DNA from: Neelides folsomi
Lineage: Eukaryota > Arthropoda > Collembola > Neelipleona > Neelidae
NCBI GenBank assembly: GCA_034687125.1
Contig: JAQGBZ010000111.1
Location: 120,228 to 184,227 of the forward strand
Length of the DNA: 64,000 nucleotides
Direction: 5' to 3'
Shown here: positions 11,801 through 24,200 of the stretch, piece by piece
How the letters are laid out: each line of letters opens with the position of its first letter
How positions within the stretch are numbered: the first letter of the stretch is position 1
Made by a program: the position numbers and the translations under genes
Notes under the pieces: generated by a model
Databases searched by the model: none
What the model was told of the DNA's origin: nothing
The model's input: the letters and a program-made list of their open reading frames with translations, nothing else

Positions 11801-14800
11801 ATAATCTCAGCCCTTTTATTCCCTCGTTCAACCTTTAACCCTACGAATTTGTACTTAAAACTATTTTAATGTAAAGTACAAATATATTCAAAAGTCTCAG
11901 TCATTATTTGCTATTAATTGTATAAAGGCAGTTTTGGCCGTTTATTATTTTAATTCAAGCATTTGGTACAACATAAATATCATTAATACAGTAATACTTA
12001 ACCTATATATAAATTCAATATATGTATATTATTAAAAAATTTACAGCATTATTATCGCTTTTGTTTGTGTTCTTATTTGCTTATTAGGAAGTATGTATGA
12101 TACTATATTTAACGTTAATTTTAAATCATTATTTTAATGTTAATTAATATAAAGGCAACGTTTTTAGTTAACCTTATTTCATGGTAGTTACTACCTACTA
12201 TTTTATGCGTGTAATTAGTAAGACAATCACGATGCATTAATAAATGAACGATTTTCTAGAACTATTTGACTAAAACAATTCATTTGATATTCATAAACAC
12301 ACAAATGCAACTAAAACTACTTATAAATGCAAAGCAAGGGATAAAATATTACAATCATACACAGTCAAAATAGACAACGTGAATAGTAATTAAGCATAAA
12401 TATTATATTAGATCGTTCAACACCATTATACATGTTCTAAAATAGATTCATTTTGATCAGTTTGTTAACTACTGTTATTGAAAAACATTGTTAACATGCA
12501 TAATTAAATTAATTAATGTATTTTTGTATATTTGGAAAACAAATTATAAAGGGGGTAAAAAGATGAACTTTAGTCATTGAACTGAAAATAAAATGGTTTC
12601 TGGTCTTTCTTTAATTGAAAAGGACAGTTATATTTAAAGGTTAAACTTCAAATAATTCCACTCATTTCCAAATAGTTGGAATTTAAGTGTAGGTTTGACA
12701 CAAGATAATGATATGTTTTATGTAAAAGGTTGAAAAATGAGTCATGAAATGACGTGAAGTTGAGAATAATAGGGGAATTAACGAGGAGAGAAAGAGCAAA
12801 TTCTTTCATTTCATCCCGATCATTTCATTTTATGTTTCGCCATTTCATTCCAACTATTTGAGAACAAGATTGAACTTGGCCATCTCCGTTAGTAAAAAGA
12901 GAGAAAATAAAAGGATTTTATTTGGCTTTAAATGATTCTTGACCCGATGGAAGACGTTTCTTCTCGTTAATTAGAAATTTAATAGCACAATACATAGATT
13001 CAGACGTTCTTATAGTGCTTTTTGAAGGCGAAAGGAAAGGAGTTCTTACCGGGGTTATACAGCCAATAGCTCCCATCGTCATTTTTGAAAATTCCAGAGG
13101 AAGCAAGCTAGAAAGTTATAATTCCGCATTACTTTCATTTTAAAATGAACAGGTCAAAGGATTAAATATGAGGAGATTAACAAATATAAACACTTAAACC
13201 CTTTTAGCTCTCATTTTAAACAGAGAAAGTATTTATTTAGTCAAGGTCGCAATAAATTACAATTACATGGCTCACTAACTTTAACTTTAAATTAATTTGA
13301 GACGATTAAAAATTATTAGTCCGATCTTTTAGCGTGGTTTAAGTTATCCTATAAGTATTACCGTTTCTCAACTGAATAAACTACATTACATTTATGAATG
13401 AATGTTAATAAATACTATGGAGCTTCTGAATTAGACTTTATATATTTTTCATAAAAATCTCGATTTTAGTTTTCATTTATTTTTTTATGCAAATTCATTC
13501 TTGTTTTTGAATATGTGAATGAATGACATTTAGACTTTCAACGTGGGCGCAAGCACAAATATCTTTACATAAACTAGTTATGTGTGTATTTACATTAAAG
13601 ATTTATAGCTTCAGAGAAGACATCACGAATAAAAAAATTTTTTAAGCTTAAGGAAACTACTACAGTTATGAAATCGAATCATCAGAGTTTTGTTCGTGAA
13701 AACTATAAAGGAAAAAGTATTAGATTTCAAAGCAAATTTATTTTTCATCCTCATTTTTATATCACCTTCAGGGATTTATTCGCTTTTATTACTCAAAAGA
13801 TCCTCTTATGTATTAAAATGGCGCATAAGTAAAATGGAAACTGGAGAAGAAATTGGTAGAATTTGGGTACATATTTATATAAAAGGTATAAAACAAAAAT
13901 GATGAAAAAGTGGTCTTATGTCTTGTCAACTTTTGAGTATCGATTTGATTATTCTTTAAACTTATAACTCCCAAATGTATGTACTACCTCCGACATAAAT
14001 ACATATTTCATTTTACATTGACATCTTTTCTGAAGAAAATGTAGATTCCAATCTCAAATTGTCTCATGGGATATCAATGAGGCGGACTCAAATAATGAAC
14101 ATATCACTCACTTTCAACACTTTGAAAATTTAAACCTTTTTCGTGTAATTTGATCAAATAGCAATTAAACATTACAGTGAAAATATATCTTGAAGCCCAA
14201 AATTCTAATATTTTATTCATTCATCTTGTAATACAAAACAGAAAATTAAGAAGTTGATGAAATAATTAATTAAAAATTGTGTAAAGTTTATTTTTAGTGA
14301 ATCATATTTTCCAGATAACACATTTATTTATATGCAACTAAAAAATTTATCAGATGCGAATATTTAAGTCATTTAAGATGTCTTTGACAGAATATTTCTC
14401 ATTCACTCAAATACATAAAATTCGTATAGGTAGAAGAAAATGTATCTTGATATAAAAGAAAAAATGTATCTTCATTCTTCTTGTACTTTTATTATATGTA
14501 CGTAGTCAAACGACTTTCACCTTATAATTTAGATAAATAGCTTGTCAAAACCCATGCTACCATAATTTGAAAATATGCTTTCGATTTTATATGAAACGCA
14601 ATAAATAATATGTATAATAAAGATAATGAAGAACACGTAGGATATGTTTATAAATTTTGAAATTATATTGTATAAAGACAATAAATACTTATTTACCTAC
14701 CTTATGAATTAATATTCTAAATGTACCTGCATGTACTCTGTCCTACATTAAATTATGTATGAATGCATTAAAGTAAATTGTAAACCTGTTGTTTGAGTGC

Positions 14801-14869
14801 TTCTTCCACAGGTGCTCCCAAAATTAAAGGGATGCAGATCAAGAGAAGGACAATGTCAACTCGAATCAT
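8815..14869 (-). CDS. Orcokinin precursor, transcript A (orcokinins plus orcomyotropin-like peptides)
   Basis: A secreted neuropeptide precursor. Exons in transcript order: 14869-14786 (28-residue signal peptide region beginning [20 protein letters not shown]), 13107-13050 ([19 protein letters not shown], phase 0 in, phase 1 out), 9648-9558 and 8992-8815. All junctions keep frame. The last two exons carry [15 protein letters not shown] and [12 protein letters not shown], which resemble the LDSL/FDSL peptides flanking insect and crustacean orcokinins. Three orcokinins follow: [27 protein letters not shown] and [14 protein letters not shown]. They are separated by KK or KR dibasic sites, and the precursor ends KRAA. 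The start exon begins directly at ATG after a TTTTTAG acceptor, so a 5' UTR exon is needed and is visible at 15040 to about 15185. The acceptor of the 9648 exon has only a weak pyrimidine tract; frame and family match support it. Confidence 0.88.
11442..14869 (-). CDS. Orcokinin precursor, transcript B (alternative terminal exon)
   Basis: This form shares exons 14869-14786 and 13107-13050 with transcript A, then uses a terminal exon 11812-11442 with its own stop codon. The acceptor at 11813-11820 gives phase 1, identical to the A-specific exon, so the two are mutually exclusive by design. The exon encodes three orcokinin-B-type peptides: [28 protein letters not shown] and [13 protein letters not shown]. 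These are bounded by GR, GKR, HQR and KKR basic sites. The LDSLGGGH core matches orcokinin B of insects, where A and B forms are also made by alternative splicing (family knowledge). The third copy is diverged (SIDTLGKGY). Which form is expressed in which cells cannot be told from sequence. Confidence 0.85.
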
Positions 14870-15039
14870 CTAAAAATATATAAATTACAACATTATTAAA
14901 ATCTTAACAAACTTATAGATCCTTGCTTTATTTTACACATTATCGAATTAAGAATAAGTATTAAAGCAGCGATCTAATAAAGTTTTAATTATTAATAAGG
15001 CTGATCTAATTGTACATTAAATCTAATCTCAATCCTTAC

Positions 15040-15185
15040 TTTGAAAACTGAAAGTCTATAAGTTTCGGTTTGGAGAGAAAGTTGATGAAACCTTGTGGCT
15101 GTCGTTTGAGAGTGGCGAAACGAAAGGCTCAGGAGTTGAGAATGGGAGCAACTTAGGAAGAAGTCGAAGCGCGAAGGAGCTTCTC
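15040..15185 (-). other. Putative non-coding 5' UTR exon of the orcokinin gene
   Basis: The first coding exon starts exactly at its ATG, so an upstream exon is required. A good donor (CAAA|GTAAGG) ends a less AT-rich stretch at 15040, lying ~25-30 bp downstream of a TATA motif on the same strand. The 5' limit is a guess from that spacing. Open frames across this segment look incidental. Confidence 0.55.
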
Positions 15186-15212
15186 TAACAGACAATTTGG
15201 AGTGCTAAGTGA

Positions 15213-15221
15213 ATTTATATA
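15213..15221 (-). promoter_or_regulatory. TATA box of the orcokinin gene
   Basis: TATATAAAT on the minus strand sits ~30 bp upstream of the presumed start of the 5' UTR exon. A TATA promoter would fit a cell-specific neuropeptide gene. Confidence 0.5.
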
Positions 15222-15561
15222 TGTATGGAGAACCCCTGAATTCTCCGAACAGGCCCAACCAAATTCGACACAAAAGCGCATTGACGAATTTCATATTCCA
15301 TCCTGGTGTTCACGTTCTCACTTGGAGGTTCGTGCCATCATTGGACTCGTTGGTTCCCCCAATGAAATTCGTCACAACTTGGTTGCCTTTCAATTGGACC
15401 ATCCGTGGTCGCCTTTGAAATTACTCAAATTGCGTCAACAAAAACGCCTACCCTTCACGCTTTCAGACTCAGCTTGCTCCGAGAAATTCATACGTCGACG
15501 ACGTATGCAGAATTATTCTTTTCAAATCGCCTTGAAGTTTCCCTTCATTCTCCCTCGTTAA

Positions 15562-17700
15562 GAAATTCACAATTGCTCAATCATGCAAGGAAGAATTTCA
15601 TTCACACGGCATTTCATTATTATTATTTTATTATTATTACATCAAGACCACAATTTAAATGTGTGAGAACTTGAAGCATTTACTAAATTTACTATAATAA
15701 TGTACTATGTATTTTTGAAAATGAAAACATTTAATGAGGATAAAAGATAATAATATGAAAAAACGACATATATTCCAACGTTCTTCATTATTGAGAGTCA
15801 TTGTGAAAACACATGTGAAAGGTGTTTTTTGTTCATTTTAACAAGATATTTCGATTCCTTTTGGTATAAATTGATATTTTTAAAACCGTTGTCTTTTTTA
15901 TTGTTAAGTTTAATTATAAATTACATATTATTATAATATAAAAGTAATAGAATTAAAAATTATATTAATAATAATTAAATAGTTTTAGATTATTCAAACT
16001 GTAATAATATGTTAAAGATGTACTGATGAGGCTGACGACCTTTATTTGTCCAATATTATCCCGCATATGAAATTAGCCGTCGTATATAAATTAATGATAT
16101 TGTGTGGTACGTGAAAATCAAATAATTTGATTTATGATGTTAAGAAATATGTATGTATATGCATAAAGATACATATATTGATAGAAGACTCATGTATCAT
16201 ATTAGATCGTGGGAGATGTTTATTAAGTTAATAAATACAGTTTACTTACGATGTGTATAAATTCTAATAATGTGTACTAACTCAAAATCTGCATGAAAAG
16301 TCATTAAGCTTTAATAATATTTGAAATTGTGCTTTGTAATATAGCATGTAAAAGTAAGTATTTCAGGATGTGGACAGATAGTAGGAACATTACATGAAGT
16401 TACATTGTTAAATACAGATAGTATAGCTATTAAATGAAATGAAATTGTTGGATGAAATATATGCAAAGTGTATTTTAAAGATCTCCGATATGAATTTCCC
16501 ATGTTGTGCTTTCCCTTTTCCTATAATAAACAGGTAAAATGATGCATTATGTGTGTGCTTAATGGTAAGTGTGTAATCAACTTTTAAGGCTGATTTACTA
16601 TTCAAATATTTGCCTTTCAAAATGGCATTCATAATCTTTGTTGAACTAACAATAAGGAGCAACATGGGGAAATCGGTAGCAATCTGCCACAAAACTGCGT
16701 GCTTTTCCTCCTACACGCTCTTAAAAGGGAAAATTTGGATAGTTTGTGTTAAGACCGGGGTTTACTTAAATCCTACGCTTTTGCTAAACTACGAACGATG
16801 AACTGGATTTTATCTATTTCCTCAAATTCAATGAACAATTTACAAAATGAGGTTCAGTTGTAAAATTTTATACGCCTTTATTATATTCATAACTTAAGAA
16901 CACTTACGAGAATTTTATCTCTTGATTCAATTGAAAAAATTAAGGGTTTTCACAATTAAAATATAAGTACTTAAATACAGATACTTAATAATGGTTTACA
17001 GAAAGTTAATTTTATTTCAAGTTATAATATTAAAATACAGAATATTTGTACATTTCCCAATAATAACAATGAGTATTCTAAGGAGCATTTTCTAGATTCG
17101 AATACATTCTGAGTATTTTACAATAATATACTAACTTGAAATTTTTGAAGTACCTGTAGGTTTAGGATGGTTAATTAATAATCAATAATTAATAATTGAT
17201 ATAATGATCGATATAACAGTGTTTACACTAATATGTATTTTGCATTTACTACATTATTTCTAACTATAATAATAATATTATACCAACATGCGACTAATTC
17301 ATCAAACTATAATTGGAATCTTCTTAATATATTTTCATAATTATTACTTATTCCAGATAATTAATTTCGTACATATAGAGTACTTACAATATATCCTATA
17401 GCATACATAATATGCATGTATAAATACTTAATTACATCATGCTAATACTTAAAATTAGTTAATTGGTTTACTTTTTCTAATAAACAATGTCTTTAATAAT
17501 GTACAATAAATTATTGTGAAGTTTAAGAGAACGACATGATTATGATAATAAGCAAGAGAAAATGAACGTTATCTCATGAATTTAAAACAAGTTTATGCAT
17601 TTCTACTATTATAATGTATTACTATTCACTTCTTTTTCTGAAACTTTTCATTTCTTTAAGAAATGATATATAATTTACACATTAAGAGCTAAAGATGAAT
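15562..17700. other. Intergenic gap between the orcokinin and CNMamide-like genes
   Basis: About 2.1 kb of AT-rich sequence upstream of the orcokinin promoter. A patch near 16610-16800 is less AT-rich and open on both strands for ~60 codons, but I recognise nothing in it and see no consistent splice signals. The rest shows nothing. Confidence 0.5.
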
Positions 17701-17778
17701 TGTAATCCAGTAGTGGAGTGTCGGAGTGGAAGTCGCGTCTTGAATGAAAATTTATTACTTTGAAGTCAATCCAATGGA

Positions 17779-20267
17779 TTAAGGTTGTGCGACGGACATA
17801 GGGCGTCTTTTCCCCGTTCCATCCGATGCTACGTAGCAGATCTTAAAGTGACATTCTATAAAAACAGTAAAAATGATTAACCAATTTTCTTTTTGGTGCA
17901 TACTGTGTATTTAATGTAATATAATAGTTTAAATAATAGGTAGGTTTTTAATAAAAAATACTACGAAAATGTTATTTACAATACTTTTATCAATATATTT
18001 ACTTACTAAGGTAACGTGTGAATTTTTACAGGTGATTAAATATCGAGGATAAATTCTATCAGTAATTCTATGTTATATTAAAATAAAACAACATACTTGT
18101 AATAGTAAATTTTTATGAAAAGGTTTAGTAATTTTGATGTGAGGGAAGAGTTCTATGGTTGTGTGGTTGTGTCAGTATTTGCCGTTTATCTTTTGAACAT
18201 TTTCACAAGTGAAAGAATATGTGAATATCATGCATTATTAATATAAAAGTCAATATTGAAATTTAACTTTATACGCATTTGACTAAATTTGCATTTAAAT
18301 CATTTAACACACATATGTATGCTGCATTCTGCCTTTCATGCATGTACTGCCTAAGTACGCAACCTAACTTTGTAGAGGGATTTAATGTAATTACTATAAT
18401 AGGCTTTTACTGTATTAGTGTAATATCGTAATTTTCCTAATACATACAATACATACGTCGTGGTTATTTTATAGATTTGGTCAAAGAAGACCAAAAGATA
18501 AATTTATTTGTTCAATTCGGCTTCATATTAGGATTTAAATTAGGTTTTTCATTAGCATTCGAAAGTCATTAGCATGAGAAAGTGAAAGTTGTGTTCTTAC
18601 CGCTGTTCCCAAACCCGAACTTATTAGACGATCTCTTGTACTCGTAGTTTTGGTATGGGATGATGAGGCCTTGATCCGAGTAGCTCTGTCCATATGGATC
18701 AAAATCCAAAGGAGAATTCAACATAAATTCCTCGTATTCCAAAGGGCTTTTTCTCTCTTCATTGAATAATTTGGGCTTCAAAGAGAAAATCAATTTGCTT
18801 TTCTCTCTTAGGACCTTTTTCTGCCCAATATTTTCCAATCCTTTTGAGGTAGCCTTTTCAAAAAAAAGTTCATCTCATCACATTTTTACTTTAAGATTAC
18901 AATGAATACCTACTTAAGTAAATAGAAAAGTTTGAGTTATTTTTATTTAAGTAAGTAGTATTATGTAAAATCCACAAAAAGATTGCTACTCCAATTTTAC
19001 AGACAAACTTAGGTACGTACAAAGCGCACAATACATCAATGAACATTTTTATAAAACTATTACTTGCATTATGTATAGTTGAAAGTTTTCTTATTCGAAA
19101 TGGTTATTACCTTATTGCTTATACATAAAGGATCAACATAATTGTAAGTTACGCATTTAAATATTAGAATACCTGGTATACCATACTGCCTGCAATATCT
19201 GAACAAAGCTTAATATTTTTATAACAATTCTTAATATTTCTTTTAAAATATCTAGTAGATAACTAATTTATAAGTATGGTACATATTTGTAGTAAATATA
19301 TGTAATAGTTTTTGGTGCAGACTTCAGAGTCAGACAGATCTTCGAAACTATTCTGAGAAAGATCGTTCATAATAAATTTCCCTAGTGTACAACTACTGCT
19401 AAAATCCCTATAAATAAGTAAGTACATACAAAGTATACGTTTTGCTTTGCAAATTCGAAGGCCAAAACAATCAGTCAAAGTGAATTCCAATTGCTTACTT
19501 ACTTAAGTTATAGAATTTCAATGTCTAAAATGAAAAATTCGCAAAGTATGAGTATTTCATTTGTAAATATTTGCACATAAAAAACGATAAAATTGTACCT
19601 ATTATTTTAAAAAATAAGGAGTTTCAAACTCAATGGACATTTTCACAACTACGCGAATTAATTTTGTTGTAGTTAATCTAAATTAGTTCTCGGATCTTCT
19701 TTCCTTCCGTGTGCATTCAATCTCTCCTACTCTGATATTATTATATAACAGACAATAAGGCTAGCTATCGCTTAAAACAATAGAAATTGATCCATCCTTT
19801 AGAAAAGAGAAGGAATAGGAAATGAAATGGAGTGTGAAATGGTTTGGCCATAAAACAAACTGCCATGAGATTGTTAATTAAATTACCTGTTGATTAATGA
19901 GATTTCTCGCCAAGGGTTCATCACCGTAGCGGGACCTCGGGTCGAATTGCAATCTTGGGTAGAGTTTATGCACGTTCCCGTTGTTGTTGTTGATGTAGTG
20001 GATCAATCCCTGAGGATTGAATGTGGAATAACGAGGGCCGCCACCTTCGATTATGGGATTATTATCCGTTTCCCTTTTCCCAACTCCTGTGGAAACTTCC
20101 TCCTCACCGACTTTATTATTTCGGATGGAATCGTAGCGTTTGTTCGGACTTGGCGAAGGTGGTCCATGTTGTTGTTGGCACTCTTTGCTATTTGGATAAG
20201 ACAAGACAAAGCCTCCGTTCCTCCCCAAGACTGCAAGGAGGGCGATGAATAAAATTCCAAACCTCAT
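17779..20267 (-). CDS. CNMamide-like neuropeptide precursor, 236 aa
   Basis: Three exons: 20267-19887, 18853-18601 and 17855-17779; phases 0 and 1 match and the total is divisible by three. The start MRFGILFIALLAVLGRNGG is a signal peptide. A spacer region with dibasic sites follows (SPNKRYDS, GVGKRETD). Near the C-terminus a KR (YEYKR) releases a peptide beginning SSNKFGFGNSE and continuing CHFKICYVASDGTGKRR. CHFKIC is the disulfide ring that defines arthropod CNMamide (Drosophila QYMSPCHFKICNM-amide). Here the ring is followed by YVASDGT and then an amidation-plus-cleavage signal GKRR, not NMG-RKR. The exon boundary lies two bases before the first Cys codon. The family call rests on six identical residues plus precursor architecture, so it is probable rather than certain. 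Expected role: a secreted ligand for a CNMa-type GPCR. Confidence 0.75.
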
Positions 20268-20536
20268 TTTCTCCCGGTCCCAATCGGCCCTCTTTAAATA
20301 AATACGTGTGTGATTAAATGGACTAAACTAATCCTCAAGGGAGAACTCAATGTCTCATTCACTCAAATTACCTTTTTGAATATTGAGGGAGAATCGAATT
20401 ATTTTATCCTTTGACTTATCAGTCAATCACGGATTGGAAGTAAACCAACAATGATATCAAATGAATTCAATTCCTCAGCTCTTTCAAGAAGAAGCAACAA
20501 AGAGAGAACTGGACTCATTTTGAAAAGAGGAAACTT

Positions 20537-20546
20537 CTTTTATATA
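20537..20546 (-). promoter_or_regulatory. TATA box upstream of the CNMamide-like gene
   Basis: TATATAAAAG on the minus strand lies ~270 bp upstream of the start codon, with a possible initiator (CCAGTTCT) about 30 bp downstream. The intervening sequence could hold a short 5' UTR intron (a donor-like AAG|GTAATT near 20370); this is unproven. Confidence 0.45.
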
Positions 20547-20549
20547 AAT

Positions 20550-21281
20550 TCCAAAATCCCCAACTAGCTTAAAAATTCATTATATTCACAGCAGGGCATT
20601 TGTGGAACGAACATTATTTTTAATTAATATGAGTGATTTTATAAAAACATAATATCTTTAAGATGGAGGAATTTTTCTGGGGCTTTCTCGTTTGATTGGG
20701 CCTTCCCTTGCCCTTTCACTAATCCAAAGACCCCACACTGGAGGAAACTCAAGAAGTGTGGAATGAACCAACCAAGATGAATCTAAAAATTAATCATTTT
20801 AATTAAACATTTAATTAAGATGAAACTCCCATGAACAATGTGAGTAGGAGTGGGATTAATTCGATTCTCATTCTTACACAAACCTGATACTGATTTACAT
20901 TTCAATCAAATGAATTAATATAACATTTTAGGATTTTTAGAATAACGCTTTAAAATGGAGCACTTTACTAATTTGTAAAAAATATTAATCATTTCACACT
21001 AAAAAATTGATAACGTAAAAGAAACATTAAATTTTTTAATGAATGGGAGTGAAAAGATTAATTAACAGGTGGGATTGCGTTTAGTCTTTTTTGTTTTTAG
21101 CAGCTCATTTAAAGCTCAGCAAAAGAATTAGCATAGAAATATTTCATTTTAAAATATAAAAACTGAACGTTTTTAATCTATGAATGCACATTAAATGATT
21201 TATTCGATACATTTCCGTAAAAGTACAATCATACAATCATATTCAACATTGTGTATATTTTCTGAATAAAAGTTTGCCAAA
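20550..21281. other. Divergent intergenic region
   Basis: About 0.7 kb between the minus-strand CNMamide-like promoter and the plus-strand LRR gene. AT-rich, no gene seen; it presumably holds both 5' control regions. Confidence 0.5.
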
Positions 21282-24200
21282 ATGAGTATGAGCAATCTAT
21301 GCAAGGATTACTCCACTTACCAACCAGGAGACTTCAACCATCAATGTTTTATGGATCTTTTGGTGCGGTTACCTAATGGGACCATTGAAGTTTACTTGCC
21401 TGGAAATGAACTTTTCCCTAACTATCTCAAGTAATCATTCTTTACTCATGGATGGACTAAAGCAAACGTCTGTTAAATTGAAAGACAGGTCCCTTACCTA
21501 TCTTCGAAATCATGCAGGATGAGGGAGACATTTTTATATTTAAAATATCAGGGCACTACCTGGTTTTCTCCAATTCGACCAACTTTTTTCGAATTTACTG
21601 ATGTTTGCTTTATTCCAGCCATTATCATTTTAATTAAGTTCTAGGGTTCTTTTACGGTGCTCTTATTGTCTTTATATTAGAGTAGATTGAATCATTTTTG
21701 AACATATTTTTTTGTAATAATAACAGAAGAGCTGCCTATTTAGTAGTTTTATACACATGATTTTAATCATGCAGCCCACATTGTTATGTCACATTCATTC
21801 ATAGGGGGTTATTAAGGTTAAATTCACATCATGATGCAAAATTGATGCATGAGTGGTTTGAGTTAATTAAATGAGAATTATAATATTTTTCCATTCTAAT
21901 ATTTAAACAAACTCGTATAATTAGTTTGGATATATAAATATTAGAAAATTCTTGATGTTTTTGTTGTAAAAGTTAGGCTTCGCAATGCTCAAGTTATGCA
22001 TAATTTTATATGAGAGAAAGGATTATTATTTAAGTAATCATGTAATTGTGATGAATTAATTGGTTGGTGGTCGTTTCACAATAATAAAATCCAGCATGTT
22101 TATTCAGGCACAGAATTAACGATGATGATTTGCTCATAATTGCTGACGTTCTTTTGGATCTTCGATCTGTGACGAAGCTAAATTTAGCTTATAACAATAT
22201 AGAAGATAAAGGTCTCAAACTTCTGGCTCCAGTCATCCAGGTTTCATATTACACATTTTCGATCAAGTTTCCCTAAAATTAATTGAATCTTATTTAAATC
22301 ACCCTTCTTCACACAGGGATCGCCCAATATAATGGAACTCAATTTAATGAAAAATAACTTCACTGGGTATATCACCTTTTTACAACTTAATACTCAAAAA
22401 TTCCTTAATTTGGGGTTGTAATACGCATATTTTGACAATGATTTACTCAAAACAATTTTAATTACACGTCCATACTTTAATCTTTTATTTATGGTATTAG
22501 CAAAGGCCTTCTTGATCTTGTTTGGGGTTTGTTAAATCGACACCCGATGACTTCATTAAAACTTTGTGGAAATAAGATTGGAAATCTTGTAATTCATTTT
22601 CATTTTGATACATTTAATGACTATTGATGAGGCCTTCACAATGACCTTAATGAAATGATAAAAGTGCCATTTATTGTAACATCTTTATTTTCTTTATATT
22701 TATTGAATAACTTTTTTATTGTAAAAGGGAGTGAAAGCTCTTGTGTGTCTCATTTTGGCTGGCAAATGCCCTTTGGACCTCGATCTCGGCGATTGCGATT
22801 TAACCGTTGAAGACTTTCAAATTTTGATCTCTGCATTGGCTGGAATTGACCGGGACATTGATTTCCCTCGATTCATTCAGCAACATGTCGAACTTTCGAT
22901 TTCCCTGAGTAAGTTTAACTTTTAATTTGAATCCACCATGTGTCTGGACTTTTCATTCTTTTCCTTCTGACTGACAATGAGCTTTCGTCTTTCACGGTCT
23001 TTCCCTGGAAGGAAGAAATTGATCTTAAAAGAATCAGACCCCAAATCTCTAGGGGCAAAGCGCCATTGAATAATGCATGAACAGAAAAGAACTCACTTTC
23101 TTCACATGTAGGAAAACAAGTGTTGGTCTAACACGGGAAGTTCACTTGTATAAAATATGTAGATCTGCATTTTCACCATGCTGTTGTTCTCTCAAGATAC
23201 TCACAGAAAAAAGCTACTTGTGTTTTACATTGGCTCTGTAAAGAGTAGATTTATCCGTATGAATTCTACTTGTTTCTATTCTACGGGTATTTACATGCGT
23301 CTTTTCCATTTTTATAAGACTCTCCCAATATGGAAAAGTCTTTAAAACTCTTACAGGTTGGAGGACTTATGTCGGTTTGTGCTGACTAAACAAAATTCAA
23401 TCTCCCGTCTCGTCGATTTTGCATACAACAATATATGCGTTCCCACTCAATTCCAATTCTTTTTTATTACAATATTGTTTTTTGCATTTATGTACATAAA
23501 TATATGAAAGCATTGTAAGCAATTCCTTTCCAATTTTTTCCATTTACTTCATTTTATCTCCCAAAATATGAAAATATTATATTTATTCATTCTTTAAAAG
23601 GCACTTAAAGATTTCCTATATAGCTAAAACCCCATACTTTTCATTATTTTAATTTTTTTAATTTTTAATTTAATTTTATTTTAGACGACCTGAAAGAGAT
23701 GAAAATGGAATGGAATAATGAAGCAAGACATATTACGAGAATAAATAAATTAAAAAATAGCGAAGTTAAAAAGGATCCAAAGGGAAAGCCGGTAATTTCT
23801 TTTAATCATACTAATGAACCTCGAAACTCACTTTCGTTCACATCTATGAAATTTTCATATTCCTATATCCATATCTAAATATTATAATTTAGTCTGCTCC
23901 GTCTCCTCTAGATAAAGTACAGACAAATAATTGAATTAATTTACGTAGAAAGGATGTTAATGCTCGTAATTCTAGCTCATTGGTAAAAGCATGTGAGGTT
24001 TATGAAATAATGAATTTCAGCAACCTGGATTAATCTTTGAAGATAAAGCTCCGGAAGTTTATGAACATTTTAGCGCCACTGTCCTCAATGGCTTATCATC
24101 TCTTGAAGAGCATGCGATAAGGTTAAAAGCTGTAGAGAGTGGAGATTTGTCCAAGAGCTACGAGGACGTTGAAGAGATATTGAAGGAGGCGGAAAAGTTC

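Noticed and set aside
15202-15674. Overlapping plus-strand frames near the orcokinin promoter
   Set aside because: Several frames are open at once in a less AT-rich patch, none protein-like; better explained as the orcokinin upstream region.
16570-16640. Minus-strand sequence reading ECHFERQIFE, a possible second CNMamide-type exon
   Set aside because: It shares only CHF with the ring, has no second Cys, and stops at once; the similarity is best explained by chance.
19890-20252. Plus-strand 120-codon frame over the first CNMamide-like exon
   Set aside because: It is the antisense shadow of a coding exon with a signal peptide, dibasic sites and phase-consistent splicing on the minus strand.
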